DNA of 7,041 nt, taken from Treponema sp. Lineage in GTDB: Bacteria > Spirochaetota > Spirochaetia > Treponematales > Breznakiellaceae. The notes below the pieces were generated by a model that worked only from the letters and a program-made list of their open reading frames with translations, had not been told where the DNA came from and ran no database searches. The stretch covers positions 1 through 7,041 of the forward strand of contig JAIRXT010000128.1 of the NCBI GenBank assembly GCA_031268125.1, read 5' to 3'. Below, in pieces: positions 1 to 5,585 of the stretch (its first letter is position 1; every line of letters starts with the position of its first letter). A program made the translations under genes and the position numbers.

Positions 1-219
1 GGCGATAGCGCGGGCAGCATCGTCAATCTGCACGCTCATGGTGAAGGGTTCACCGCCGGGTATGCCTGGTGTCTTGCCGGGTGTTTTGGGGGAAAGGGGT
101 GTAACATTCCCGGAGGAGGTGTTTTCCGGGATAGCAGCCGTAACGGGGTTCAAACATGCCGTCAGCCCTGCTGACAAAAAGGCCGCCAGCACTGCGGCAG
201 CGCTTAGCCGTGCAAACAT
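1..219 (-). CDS. Putative secreted lipoprotein, N-terminal part (gene runs off left edge)
   Basis: Reading leftward from ATG at 219-217 the frame stays open for 73 codons to the window edge. The product starts MFARLSAAAVLAAFLSAG, a short positive start and a hydrophobic core, followed by the lipobox L-T-A-C with Cys at residue 22. This is the type II (lipoprotein) signal-peptide pattern, so the protein should be lipidated and membrane-anchored. After the Cys comes a Pro/Thr/Gly/Ser-rich linker (about residues 32-57) with GKTPGIPGGEPFTM, typical of a flexible spacer before a surface domain that is not visible here. A Shine-Dalgarno AGAAGG (230-225, sense of this strand) lies 5 bases before ATG and supports this start. 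The mature domain and function are unknown. The run of 20 G immediately upstream suggests on/off or graded expression. The 219 bases shown are an exact whole number of codons with no stop. Confidence 0.75.
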   Translation of the reverse strand, partial: MFARLSAAAVLAAFLSAGLTACLNPVTAAIPENTSSGNVTPLSPKTPGKTPGIPGGEPFTMSVQIDDAARAIA

Positions 220-233
220 TTTGGCCTTCTGCT

Positions 234-253
234 GGGGGGGGGGGGGGGGGGGG
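234..253. repeat. Homopolymer tract of 20 G (20 C in the sense of the lipoprotein gene)
   Basis: Twenty consecutive G on the plus strand, ending 3 bases before the AGAAGG ribosome site of the lipoprotein gene and 14 bases before its ATG. Tracts this long slip at replication, and poly-G tracts upstream of surface-protein genes are known phase-variation devices in Treponema pallidum and other bacteria. The tract lies inside a dispersed repeat: a second copy of the flanking sequence (514-556) carries only six G (508-513) at the same place. Its length in the DNA may differ from the assembled length because long homopolymers are hard to sequence. Confidence 0.8.
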
Positions 254-297
254 TAAACCCGGCCCGCGGCGGTCTGCCGGGGCCGGGTAATTGCCGG
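254..297 (+). repeat. Dispersed GC-rich repeat, copy A
   Basis: Shares TAAACCCGGCCCGC and TCTGCCGGGGCCGG, at identical spacing, with copy B exactly 260 bases downstream. Only the six bases between these blocks differ. Within the copy, ACCCGGCCC (257-265) pairs with GGGCCGGGT (280-288) to form a 9-bp stem. The 20-G tract abuts its left end. Confidence 0.7.
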
Positions 298-433
298 AAA
301 AACGCATGTAGAATCCGCCTCCGCTATTTTCAATACGCCCGGCGGGGAATTCCATATGTTTTTCCGGCCTTTTTCCCGGCCCCGGATACACGATACGGGC
401 CAAATTTACCCTTATCGCAGGGAAGAGATATGT

Positions 434-460
434 ACCGGGCATTTGACTGCCCGGTTTTTT
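434..460 (+). terminator. Terminator-like hairpin followed by T6
   Basis: ACCGGGC (434-440), an 8-base loop, GCCCGGT (449-455), then a T run (455-460). On the plus strand this has the shape of an intrinsic terminator, but no plus-strand gene lies upstream in the window. Its right arm is also the left arm of the 34-bp palindrome at 450-483, so the two folds exclude each other. Confidence 0.35.
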
Positions 461-483
461 GCCGTATACGGCAAAAAACCGGG
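450..483. repeat. Perfect 34-bp palindrome
   Basis: CCCGGTTTTTTGCCGTA (450-466) is followed at once by its exact reverse complement (467-483). There is no spacer, so as DNA it is a symmetric site and as RNA a very stable hairpin. It lies ~230 bases upstream of the lipoprotein start, inside the probable leader of that gene if transcription begins near 605. Confidence 0.7.
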
Positions 484-513
484 TAAAATTGCGGATCAAG
501 TTTAGGAGGGGGG

Positions 514-556
514 TAAACCCGGCCCGCAATGTTCTGCCGGGGCCGGACGTTACCGG
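514..556 (+). repeat. Dispersed GC-rich repeat, copy B
   Basis: Same two 14-base blocks as copy A at an offset of 260. The stem is CCGGCCC (519-525) with GGGCCGG (540-546). The G run at its left end is six bases (508-513) rather than 20. The sequence just before it, ATTGCGGATCAAGTTTAGG (488-506 region), recurs with one change at 845-863. A diverged relative of the same unit, on the opposite strand, can be recognised at 816-863. Confidence 0.65.
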
Positions 557-586
557 GCAAGCGTTACAAGACGGTATGGTATGGGT

Positions 587-617
587 CATGGTGTACTCCT
601 GCTTTTAGAATAATATA
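587..617 (-). promoter_or_regulatory. Possible leftward -10 element, ribosome site and start of a leader ORF
   Basis: On the minus strand TATATT (617-612, or overlapping TATTAT 615-610) resembles a -10 box inside an AT-rich stretch. It is followed by AGGAG and, 7 bases on, ATG at 589-587. From this ATG a frame stays open to base 50, crossing the C tract as a run of prolines and passing out of register through the lipoprotein start. No good -35 was found. The arrangement could be the lipoprotein promoter with a long leader, or chance; the encoded peptide resembles no family I recognise and is largely repeat-derived. Confidence 0.25.
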
Positions 618-663
618 GCACATAACCAAAAAAAAATCACGGTTTTTCCATCGAAAAATTTTG

Positions 664-704
664 TAAAAGTAAAATTGCTGTTTTTGGCTGGACAAGGGGA
701 CTTT
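664..704 (+). repeat. Left member of a widely separated inverted repeat
   Basis: Two blocks lie in tandem: a 22-base block (664-685, containing AAAAGTAAAATTGCTG) and a 16-base block TGGACAAGGGGACTTT (689-704). Both recur exactly, on the opposite strand, at 5378-5399 and 5404-5419, but in swapped order relative to each other. The two sites flank the hydrolase and UroD-like genes. Confidence 0.75.
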
Positions 705-732
705 CCCGCCGTCTTGGGAAGCGGTTCCCCCA

Positions 733-765
733 GACCGTGAGCGGCCCGCTTTCGACCGTGAGCGG
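733..765 (+). promoter_or_regulatory. Tandem 12-bp direct repeats with 21-bp period (possible operator)
   Basis: GACCGTGAGCGG occurs at 733-744 and again exactly at 754-765. The 21-base period is two helical turns, so a protein bound to each would sit on the same face of the DNA. The pair is bracketed by partly complementary AGCGG..CCCCAG (from ~720) and CTGGGGCCGCT (770-780), giving an imperfect larger stem. It lies ~160-190 bases before the hydrolase start. A regulator site is an inference. Confidence 0.35.
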
Positions 766-815
766 TAGACTGGGGCCGCTGAAGGATTTATATATCTCTC
801 TTCCCCACAATAAAG

Positions 816-862
816 CTAAATTTGACCCGGCCCCGGAGGTCAGTATTGCGGGTCAAGTTTAG
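816..862. promoter_or_regulatory. 13-bp inverted repeat upstream of the hydrolase gene; possible promoter inside
   Basis: CTAAATTTGACCC (816-828) and GGGTCAAGTTTAG (850-862) are inverted with one mismatch around a 21-base spacer. TTGACC (822-827) and TATTGC (844-849), 16 bases apart, resemble a weak -35/-10 pair lying across the dyad; if real, a protein bound to the arms would block the promoter. The same sequence also looks like a diverged, reversed copy of the 254-297/514-556 repeat family, so it may instead be simply a repeat. Confidence 0.4.
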
Positions 863-926
863 GGCTATGAATCCCGATCCGCCCGTGCTACCCTGTACTA
901 ATCCCGAATCAGAATAAGGAGGTCCT

Positions 927-3900
927 ATGCTGTATCCAAAATCGGCGGAGCCCTTTAGAGCGGAGGATTTCAAAAATCCTTCCCGTGAGTACCGGGCGGC
1001 GCCGTTCTGGGCATGGAACAACCGCTTGGACGCGGAAGACCTGGTATGGCAGATCGAGCAGTTTAAGAAGATGGGTTTCGGCGGCTTCCACATGCACGTG
1101 CGGACGGGGCTGGCCACCGAATACCTGGGCGGTGAATATATGGCGGTGGTCCGCGCCTGCGTGGAAAAGGCCCGGAACGAGGGTATGCTGGCCTGGCTTT
1201 ACGATGAAGACCGCTGGCCTTCCGGCGCGGCGGGGGGGCTGGTTACCCGGAACAAACAGTACCGGGCCCGGCATCTGCTGCTTACCCGCCACCCCTACGG
1301 CAGCGGGGAACAGCGGCCCGGGTGGTACGCCCCCGAGCGGTCCGAAAACGGGAACCTGGCGGCCTGCTTCGACATAGACCTTAACGGCCGGGGCGAACTT
1401 GCCGCGTACCGGCGCATCGGGGAGGACGAGCCCGCCGGGGGAATCAAACTCTACGCCTACGGGGAAAGCCCCCTGCCCAGCCCCTGGTACAACAACCAGA
1501 CCTATGTGAACACCCTGGACCCCGCAGCCATCGGGGAGTTCATCAAAATCACCTACGAACGCTACCGCAAGGATTTTGCCGGGGACTTCGGCGGCCTTAT
1601 CCCCGCGATATTCACCGACGAACCCCAATTTTCCCGGAAGGGGACCCTGCGCTTCGCCGGGGAGGACCGGGACCTGACCCTGCCCTGGGCGGACGATCTG
1701 GACGAAAGCTTCACGGCGAAATTCGGGGAAAGCCTTATCGAAAACCTGCCCCAGCTTATCTGGGATCTTCCCGGCGGCGAAATCTCCCTGACCCGCTACC
1801 GCTACCACGACCATGTGATCGAGCGCTTTGCCGCGGCCTTTGCGGACCAGTGCGGCCGCTGGTGCGGGGAGCACGGGCTCATGCTCACCGGCCACATGAT
1901 GGAGGAACCGACCCTGGAAAGCCAGACCGCGGCCGTAGGGGAGGCCATGCGGTCCTACCGGGCCTTCCAACTGCCGGGGATCGACATGCTCTGCGACTAC
2001 CGGGAATTCACCACCGCCAAGCAGGCGGCCTCCGCGGCCCGGCAGTACGGGCGGCCGGGGGTACTGTCGGAACTCTACGGCGTTACCAACTGGGACTTCG
2101 ACTTCCGGGGCCACAAGCTCCAGGGGGACTGGCAGGCGGCCCTGGGGGTTACGGTCCGGGTTCCCCACCTGTCGTGGGTTTCCATGAACGGGGAGGCCAA
2201 ACGGGACTACCCCGGCAGCTTCAACTACCAGGCCCCCTGGTTCGCCGAGTACCCCCTTGTGGAGGACCACTTCGCCCGGACCGCCCTGGCAATGACCAGG
2301 GGCCGGGCCCTGGTCCGGGTGGGGGTCCTTCACCCTGTCGAAAGCTACTGGCTCCACTGGGGCCCCCGGGAAAGCACCCAGGCAGTCCGGGAGCAGATGG
2401 ACCGGAATTTCCAGGACCTTTGCGGCTGGCTGCTCCGGGGCTGCATCGACTTTGACTATATTGCCGAATCCACCCTGCCGGACCTCTGCCCGGCCCTCAA
2501 ACCCGAAGATTGGGCGGATGACCGGGGCAAAGCCCGCTTCCCGGTGGGGGAAACGGCCTACGAGGTGATCATCGTCCCTGGCATGGAGACTATCCGGGGG
2601 AGCACCCTGGACCGGCTGGAAGCCTTTGCCCGGGCCGGGGGCCGGATCATCTTCCTGGGAGGGGCCCCCCGCTGTGTGGACGCCCGGCCCGGCGAACGGG
2701 GAGAAGCCCTGGCCCGGAGATGCGAAGTCCTAGGCTTTGAGCGGCTGCCCCTGCTGGAAGCCCTGGAGCCGGTCCGGGACCTGAGCCTGCGGGACGGCTC
2801 CGGCGCGGAGACAAGCGGCCTTATCTATCAGATGCGGGAAGAAAATTCCGCTGAAGGCCCCCTGCGCTGGCTCTTTATCGCCCAGGCGGACAGGCCCCAA
2901 AACCCCGACATCCCCCGGAAGCTGGCCCTGCGGATCAAAATCCGGGGCCTCTGGGAGCTTTCCCTCTGCGATACCCTGAAGGGGGAACTGCGGCCCCTGG
3001 AGGCCCGCCGGCAGGGGGGCTATACCCTGGTGGACTACCCCCTCTACGATCACGACAGCCTCCTCCTGCAGCTCCGGCCGAAACAGGAAGGGGCCGAACC
3101 TGCCGCCCCCAAAAAGCCCCGGACCGCGGGGAACCTGCTGCAGGAATACTTCCCCGGCCCCGTGCCGGTAACGCTCCACGAGCCTAACGTGCTGCTCCTG
3201 GACATGGCGGAATTCGCCCTGGACAGCGGGGCTTACCGCCCCCGGGAGGAGGTACTGCGGCTGGACAACGCCTTACGGGAAGAACTCGGCTGGCCGGAGC
3301 GGAAAAAAGAAGTGGCCCAGCCCTGGGTGGACAGGGATGAATCCCGGCCCCATACCCTGCGCCTCCGCTGCACATTTGAAAGCGCCCTTCCCCTGGAAGG
3401 CGCGGAACTGGCCCTGGAAAACGCCGCCTTCACCCAGGTCAGCCTGAACGGCCTCAAGGCCGCCCCCCCGGAGGGCTGGTATGTGGACAAGTGCATCGGC
3501 AGGGTACGGCTTCCCCCCCTCAAGGCGGGAACCAACACGCTGGAACTGACGATCCCCTACGGCCGGAAAGTCGACGTGGAAGCGGCCTACCTCCTGGGGG
3601 ACTTCGGGGTGGAGGTACAGGGAACCCGCTGTACCCTTACCGCCCCGGTACGGTCCCTGGTCTTCGGGGACATCACCCGCCAGGGGCTGCCCTTCTACGG
3701 CGGCAGCTTAAGCTACCACCTGGAACTCCCGGAGGGTGCGGCGGAAATCGCCGTAAGCTGCTACCGGGGACAGCTTCTCAAAATCCGGGAACAGGGCCGG
3801 GACCTGGGCCTTATCGCCTACTCCCCCTACCGGCTCCCCCTGAGCAATGCCCGGCGCATAGAGATTCTCTGCTTCGGGAACCGGATCAACACCTTCGGCC

Positions 3901-4040
3901 AGCTCCACTGCAACGTGCGGGACGGCGGCTTCTGGTGGGGCCCCGGCTCCTGGCGCACCGAAGGCCCCGCGTGGACCTACGAGTACCGCTTCTGGCCCCA
4001 GGGAATCCTGAAATCCCCGGAGGTTTACGGAAAGGGCTGA
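927..4040 (+). CDS. GH106-like glycoside hydrolase (putative alpha-L-rhamnosidase type)
   Basis: A 1037-residue protein. The N-terminal catalytic region resembles the large GH106/rhamnosidase-like hydrolase group: PFWAWNNRL at residues 26-34, FGGFHMHVR at 51-59, and AWLYDEDRWPSG at 89-100. Acidic motifs follow: FTDEPQF (Asp231, Glu232), GHMMEEP (322-328), and LSELYG (Glu382), then PHLSWVSMNG. The acidic residues are plausible catalytic or metal-binding candidates, but I cannot assign them individually. The middle (~500-760) is less conserved. The C-terminal part (from ~809, with VSLNG at 838-842) looks like a galactose-binding beta-sandwich as in GH2-type enzymes. There is no signal peptide, so the enzyme probably acts in the cytoplasm on imported oligosaccharides. 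The start is fixed by AAGGAGGT (916-923) just before ATG. The gene is far more GC-rich than its flanks, which produces long antisense shadow frames. The substrate is not proven; rhamnose is the family-based guess. It is followed by a palindrome, then a terminator. Confidence 0.8.
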   Translation: MLYPKSAEPFRAEDFKNPSREYRAAPFWAWNNRLDAEDLVWQIEQFKKMGFGGFHMHVRTGLATEYLGGEYMAVVRACVEKARNEGMLAWLYDEDRWPSGAAGGLVTRNKQYRARHLLLTRHPYGSGEQRPGWYAPERSENGNLAACFDIDLNGRGELAAYRRIGEDEPAGGIKLYAYGESPLPSPWYNNQTYVNTLDPAAIGEFIKITYERYRKDFAGDFGGLIPAIFTDEPQFSRKGTLRFAGEDRDLTLPWADDLDESFTAKFGESLIENLPQLIWDLPGGEISLTRYRYHDHVIERFAAAFADQCGRWCGEHGLMLTGHMMEEPTLESQTAAVGEAMRSYRAFQLPGIDMLCDYREFTTAKQAASAARQYGRPGVLSELYGVTNWDFDFRGHKLQGDWQAALGVTVRVPHLSWVSMNGEAKRDYPGSFNYQAPWFAEYPLVEDHFARTALAMTRGRALVRVGVLHPVESYWLHWGPRESTQAVREQMDRNFQDLCGWLLRGCIDFDYIAESTLPDLCPALKPEDWADDRGKARFPVGETAYEVIIVPGMETIRGSTLDRLEAFARAGGRIIFLGGAPRCVDARPGERGEALARRCEVLGFERLPLLEALEPVRDLSLRDGSGAETSGLIYQMREENSAEGPLRWLFIAQADRPQNPDIPRKLALRIKIRGLWELSLCDTLKGELRPLEARRQGGYTLVDYPLYDHDSLLLQLRPKQEGAEPAAPKKPRTAGNLLQEYFPGPVPVTLHEPNVLLLDMAEFALDSGAYRPREEVLRLDNALREELGWPERKKEVAQPWVDRDESRPHTLRLRCTFESALPLEGAELALENAAFTQVSLNGLKAAPPEGWYVDKCIGRVRLPPLKAGTNTLELTIPYGRKVDVEAAYLLGDFGVEVQGTRCTLTAPVRSLVFGDITRQGLPFYGGSLSYHLELPEGAAEIAVSCYRGQLLKIREQGRDLGLIAYSPYRLPLSNARRIEILCFGNRINTFGQLHCNVRDGGFWWGPGSWRTEGPAWTYEYRFWPQGILKSPEVYGKG

Positions 4041-4088
4041 TAATGGCTGCTGTTCCAAAACTGAAGTTTTGGAACAGCAGCCATTATC
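4039..4088. repeat. 50-bp palindrome with 24-bp arms and 2-base loop
   Basis: Arms 4039-4062 and 4065-4088 are perfectly complementary around the loop GA. The core is TTCCAAAACT-GA-AGTTTTGGAA. The hairpin begins within the last two bases of the hydrolase TGA stop. No T run follows, so by itself it is not a classical terminator, though it could protect the 3' end of the message. The CCAAAACT..AGTTTTGG core is shared with the hairpin at 5454-5483, where the loop is TC, i.e. the reverse orientation. Confidence 0.8.
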
Positions 4089-4143
4089 CCGCTTCAACAC
4101 AAAGGCAATTCAGAAATGTATGCCAAACCTATGTAACACGGGG

Positions 4144-4192
4144 TGCCGGGGGAAAAAATCCACCGCCCTGCGCGGTGTTTTTGCCCCCGGCA
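4144..4192 (+). terminator. Intrinsic terminator, with outer GC stem
   Basis: CACCGC (4161-4166), loop CCTGC with adjoining base, GCGGTG (4172-4177), then TTTTT (4178-4182): a good rho-independent terminator for the hydrolase transcript, ~120 bases past its stop. It is nested in an outer stem TGCCGGGGG (4144-4152) with CCCCCGGCA (4184-4192), with A and T runs pairing between the two, so the whole unit is one long interrupted hairpin that could work on either strand. Confidence 0.65.
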
Positions 4193-4216
4193 GGACCCCA
4201 GGAACTTGCTTCCGGC

Positions 4217-4283
4217 CAGCAATTCCGAATTCAAATTTTTTACGGCTCTTTTCGGATTTGGATTTTTGAATTCGGAATTGCTG
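4217..4283. repeat. Inverted repeat with 19-bp perfect arms
   Basis: CAGCAATTCCGAATTCAAA (4217-4235) is repeated inverted at 4265-4283 around a 29-base AT-rich spacer. It lies 78 bases before the UroD-like start, so it is in or next to that gene's promoter/leader. Small open frames crossing it on both strands are products of the repeat. It could be a mobile palindromic element or an operator; nothing here decides which. Confidence 0.65.
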
Positions 4284-4360
4284 CAAAAAATGTTTGCTTG
4301 GTTGAACATTTCCGGCAAGGCTGTCAAACTTCCGGCAGCACAAATACTGCGGAGGTTTTT

Positions 4361-5350
4361 ATGACGAATAGAGAATTACTGCTGGAGGCTTTGAATAACC
4401 GGGCAGTCGAACGGCTGCCGGCGGGGTTCTGGTTTCACTTTGTTGCCGATTCGGAAAAAACCAAGGGTCTTGAAAGGCCGGAACTGGCGGAACAAAGCGT
4501 GAAAGGCCACAGGCGGTTCTTTGAACAGTTCCACCCCGATTTTGTAAAGGTAATGAGCGACGGCTTTTTTGGGTATCCCCAGAAGGGGGAACAGGTCAAA
4601 CTGGATTTAGGGGTAGAAAAAATCGGGGACCTGGTAAAATTCCAGCCGGTCGCGGAGGATCATCCCTGGATTCAGGCCCAAATCGCCCAGGTAAAAAAAA
4701 TCACCGCCCTGCAAAAAGATACGATGTACTTTTACAACATCTTTAGCCCTTCTACGGCCCTCAAGCGGATCATCGGCCTGGAAGCCCTGATCACGTACTT
4801 CCGGGAAGACCCTTCCCTGCTGGCGGACACCCTGCTGCGGATGGCGGAAGGTATCGCCGTCCAGTCCCGGAGCGTGATTCAGAAGGGGGGAGCGGACGGC
4901 ATCTACCTAAGCGCCCAAAACCACGACATCACCCGGATTACCGATGATGAATACCGCCGGTATTTTAGCCCGGCGGATCACCTCGTTCTGGATGCGGCGA
5001 ACGAGGTAAGTGAAAACAATATCCTCCACATCTGCGGCTTCCGGGGCTGCAAGAATCACCTTGACGCGTGGACCGGATACAAGGCCAAGGCGTACAACTG
5101 GGCGGTCAACGTGGAAGGAGTCAGCCTTGCGGAAGGGAAAAAGCTCTTCGGCGGCGCGGCGGTGATCGGAGGCTTTGCCAATACCGCCGGTGATCCAATC
5201 TACCGGGGTTCCAGAGCAGAAATTGAAGCCTGTACCAAAGCGATAATCGCCGAAGCGGGCAGAAAGGGAGTTATCCTGGGGGCCGATTGTACCGTACCGG
5301 ATGACACCCCCTTTGAGCACTTCGAATGGGTCCGGGAAAGCGGCAATTGA
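4361..5350 (+). CDS. Uroporphyrinogen decarboxylase-superfamily protein, MtaA/CmuA-like (putative methyltransferase)
   Basis: A 329-residue protein with GGAGG (4351-4355) five bases before ATG, which fixes the start; the frame is open further upstream, but only as an antisense-like shadow across the hydrolase. The fold family is recognisable from LLLEALNNRAVERLP near the N-terminus, GGADGIYLSAQ (about 177-187) and the C-terminal GADCTVPDDTPFE. Key residues are His223-x-Cys225-Gly in ILHICG and Cys310 in GADCTVP. In the methylcobamide:coenzyme M methyltransferase branch (MtaA, MtbA, CmuA) an H-x-C..C set binds zinc for thiol methylation. HemE, the haem-pathway enzyme, lacks it. The protein is therefore more likely to transfer methyl groups to or from a cobamide protein or thiol than to make haem. 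No corrinoid protein gene is visible. The neighbouring hydrolase suggests a link with glycan use, but that is inference. Confidence 0.75.
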   Translation: MTNRELLLEALNNRAVERLPAGFWFHFVADSEKTKGLERPELAEQSVKGHRRFFEQFHPDFVKVMSDGFFGYPQKGEQVKLDLGVEKIGDLVKFQPVAEDHPWIQAQIAQVKKITALQKDTMYFYNIFSPSTALKRIIGLEALITYFREDPSLLADTLLRMAEGIAVQSRSVIQKGGADGIYLSAQNHDITRITDDEYRRYFSPADHLVLDAANEVSENNILHICGFRGCKNHLDAWTGYKAKAYNWAVNVEGVSLAEGKKLFGGAAVIGGFANTAGDPIYRGSRAEIEACTKAIIAEAGRKGVILGADCTVPDDTPFEHFEWVRESGN

Positions 5351-5377
5351 AAACAACCGGTAGTTCAAGGTTTAGGG

Positions 5378-5419
5378 AAAAACAGCAATTTTACTTTTAG
5401 CGAAAAGTCCCCTTGTCCA
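5378..5419 (-). repeat. Right member of the widely separated inverted repeat
   Basis: Bases 5378-5399 are the exact reverse complement of 664-685 (22 of 22), and 5404-5419 the exact reverse complement of 689-704 (16 of 16). The order of the two blocks is swapped, as expected if both sites are different cuts of a tandem A-B-A-B repeat. It starts 28 bases after the UroD-like stop. TTCAAGG-TTTAGGG just before (5364-5376) resembles TCAAGTTTAGGG at 853-864. Confidence 0.75.
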
Positions 5420-5453
5420 ACCAAAAAATGGATAAATTGTGAAAATCAGGGTA

Positions 5454-5483
5454 GCTTTCCCAAAACTTCAGTTTTGGGAAAGC
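5454..5483. repeat. Palindromic hairpin, 14-bp arms, 2-base loop; possible terminator
   Basis: GCTTTCCCAAAACT (5454-5467), loop TC, AGTTTTGGGAAAGC (5470-5483), followed by the T-rich TCTTGTTTCTG. It shares the CCAAAACT..AGTTTTGG core with 4039-4088 in the opposite orientation. It may end the UroD-like transcript. The remaining bases up to 5585 hold only a weak 6-bp dyad (5506-5511 with 5522-5527) and AT-rich sequence. Confidence 0.6.
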
Positions 5484-5585
5484 CTCTTGTTTCTGTAACT
5501 ATGCTTTGCAGTGAAAATACCCTGCAATTTAGACATTTTTTACCTTGATTAACCCCCTTGTTAAGCAATGTTGGTTTTATTTAGT

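Larger units (their letters stand above)
220..926. other. Divergent intergenic region rich in dyads and repeats
   Basis: About 700 bases separate the leftward lipoprotein from the rightward hydrolase. I see no convincing protein gene: open frames on the minus strand here run through the repeats and the poly-G tract and look compositionally driven. The stretch is packed with GC-rich inverted repeats (257-288, 519-546, 434-455, 450-483), an AT-rich segment (600-685) that could hold promoters, a half of a distant inverted repeat (664-704), tandem direct repeats (733-765) and a 13-bp dyad (816-862). Individual elements are listed separately. Confidence 0.6.

Noticed and set aside
234..253. Poly-proline domain encoded by the C tract
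   Set aside because: The prolines arise only if a leader ORF of doubtful reality is translated; the lipoprotein start downstream has a better signal (ribosome site plus signal peptide).
733..765. Start of a CRISPR array
   Set aside because: Only two 12-bp repeats with a 9-base gap; repeats and spacers are far too short and there are no cas genes.
909..2357. 482-codon open frame on the minus strand
   Set aside because: It lies antisense to the GC-rich hydrolase, whose frame shows clear family motifs. Long antisense frames are expected in such DNA, and the product has no recognisable domain.
4039..4088. Rho-independent terminator
   Set aside because: The stem is far longer than usual and no T run follows it; the hairpin at 4161-4182 has the right form.
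3491..4360. Upstream extension of the UroD-like frame to 3491
   Set aside because: The frame is open by chance through the end of the hydrolase in another register. It is Pro/Gly/Arg-rich, without a family resemblance, while ATG 4361 has GGAGG and begins the conserved domain.
4069..4364. Several short open frames on both strands between the two central genes
   Set aside because: They are built from inverted repeats and the terminator and lack ribosome sites or recognisable products.
4361..5350. HemE, uroporphyrinogen decarboxylase of haem synthesis
   Set aside because: The H-x-C..C pattern is that of methyltransferase relatives, the N-terminal HemE arginine-rich substrate motif is not visible, and no haem genes are nearby.
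5506..5527. Hairpin TTGCAG..CTGCAA
   Set aside because: Only 6 bp with a 10-base loop; likely chance in AT-rich spacer.
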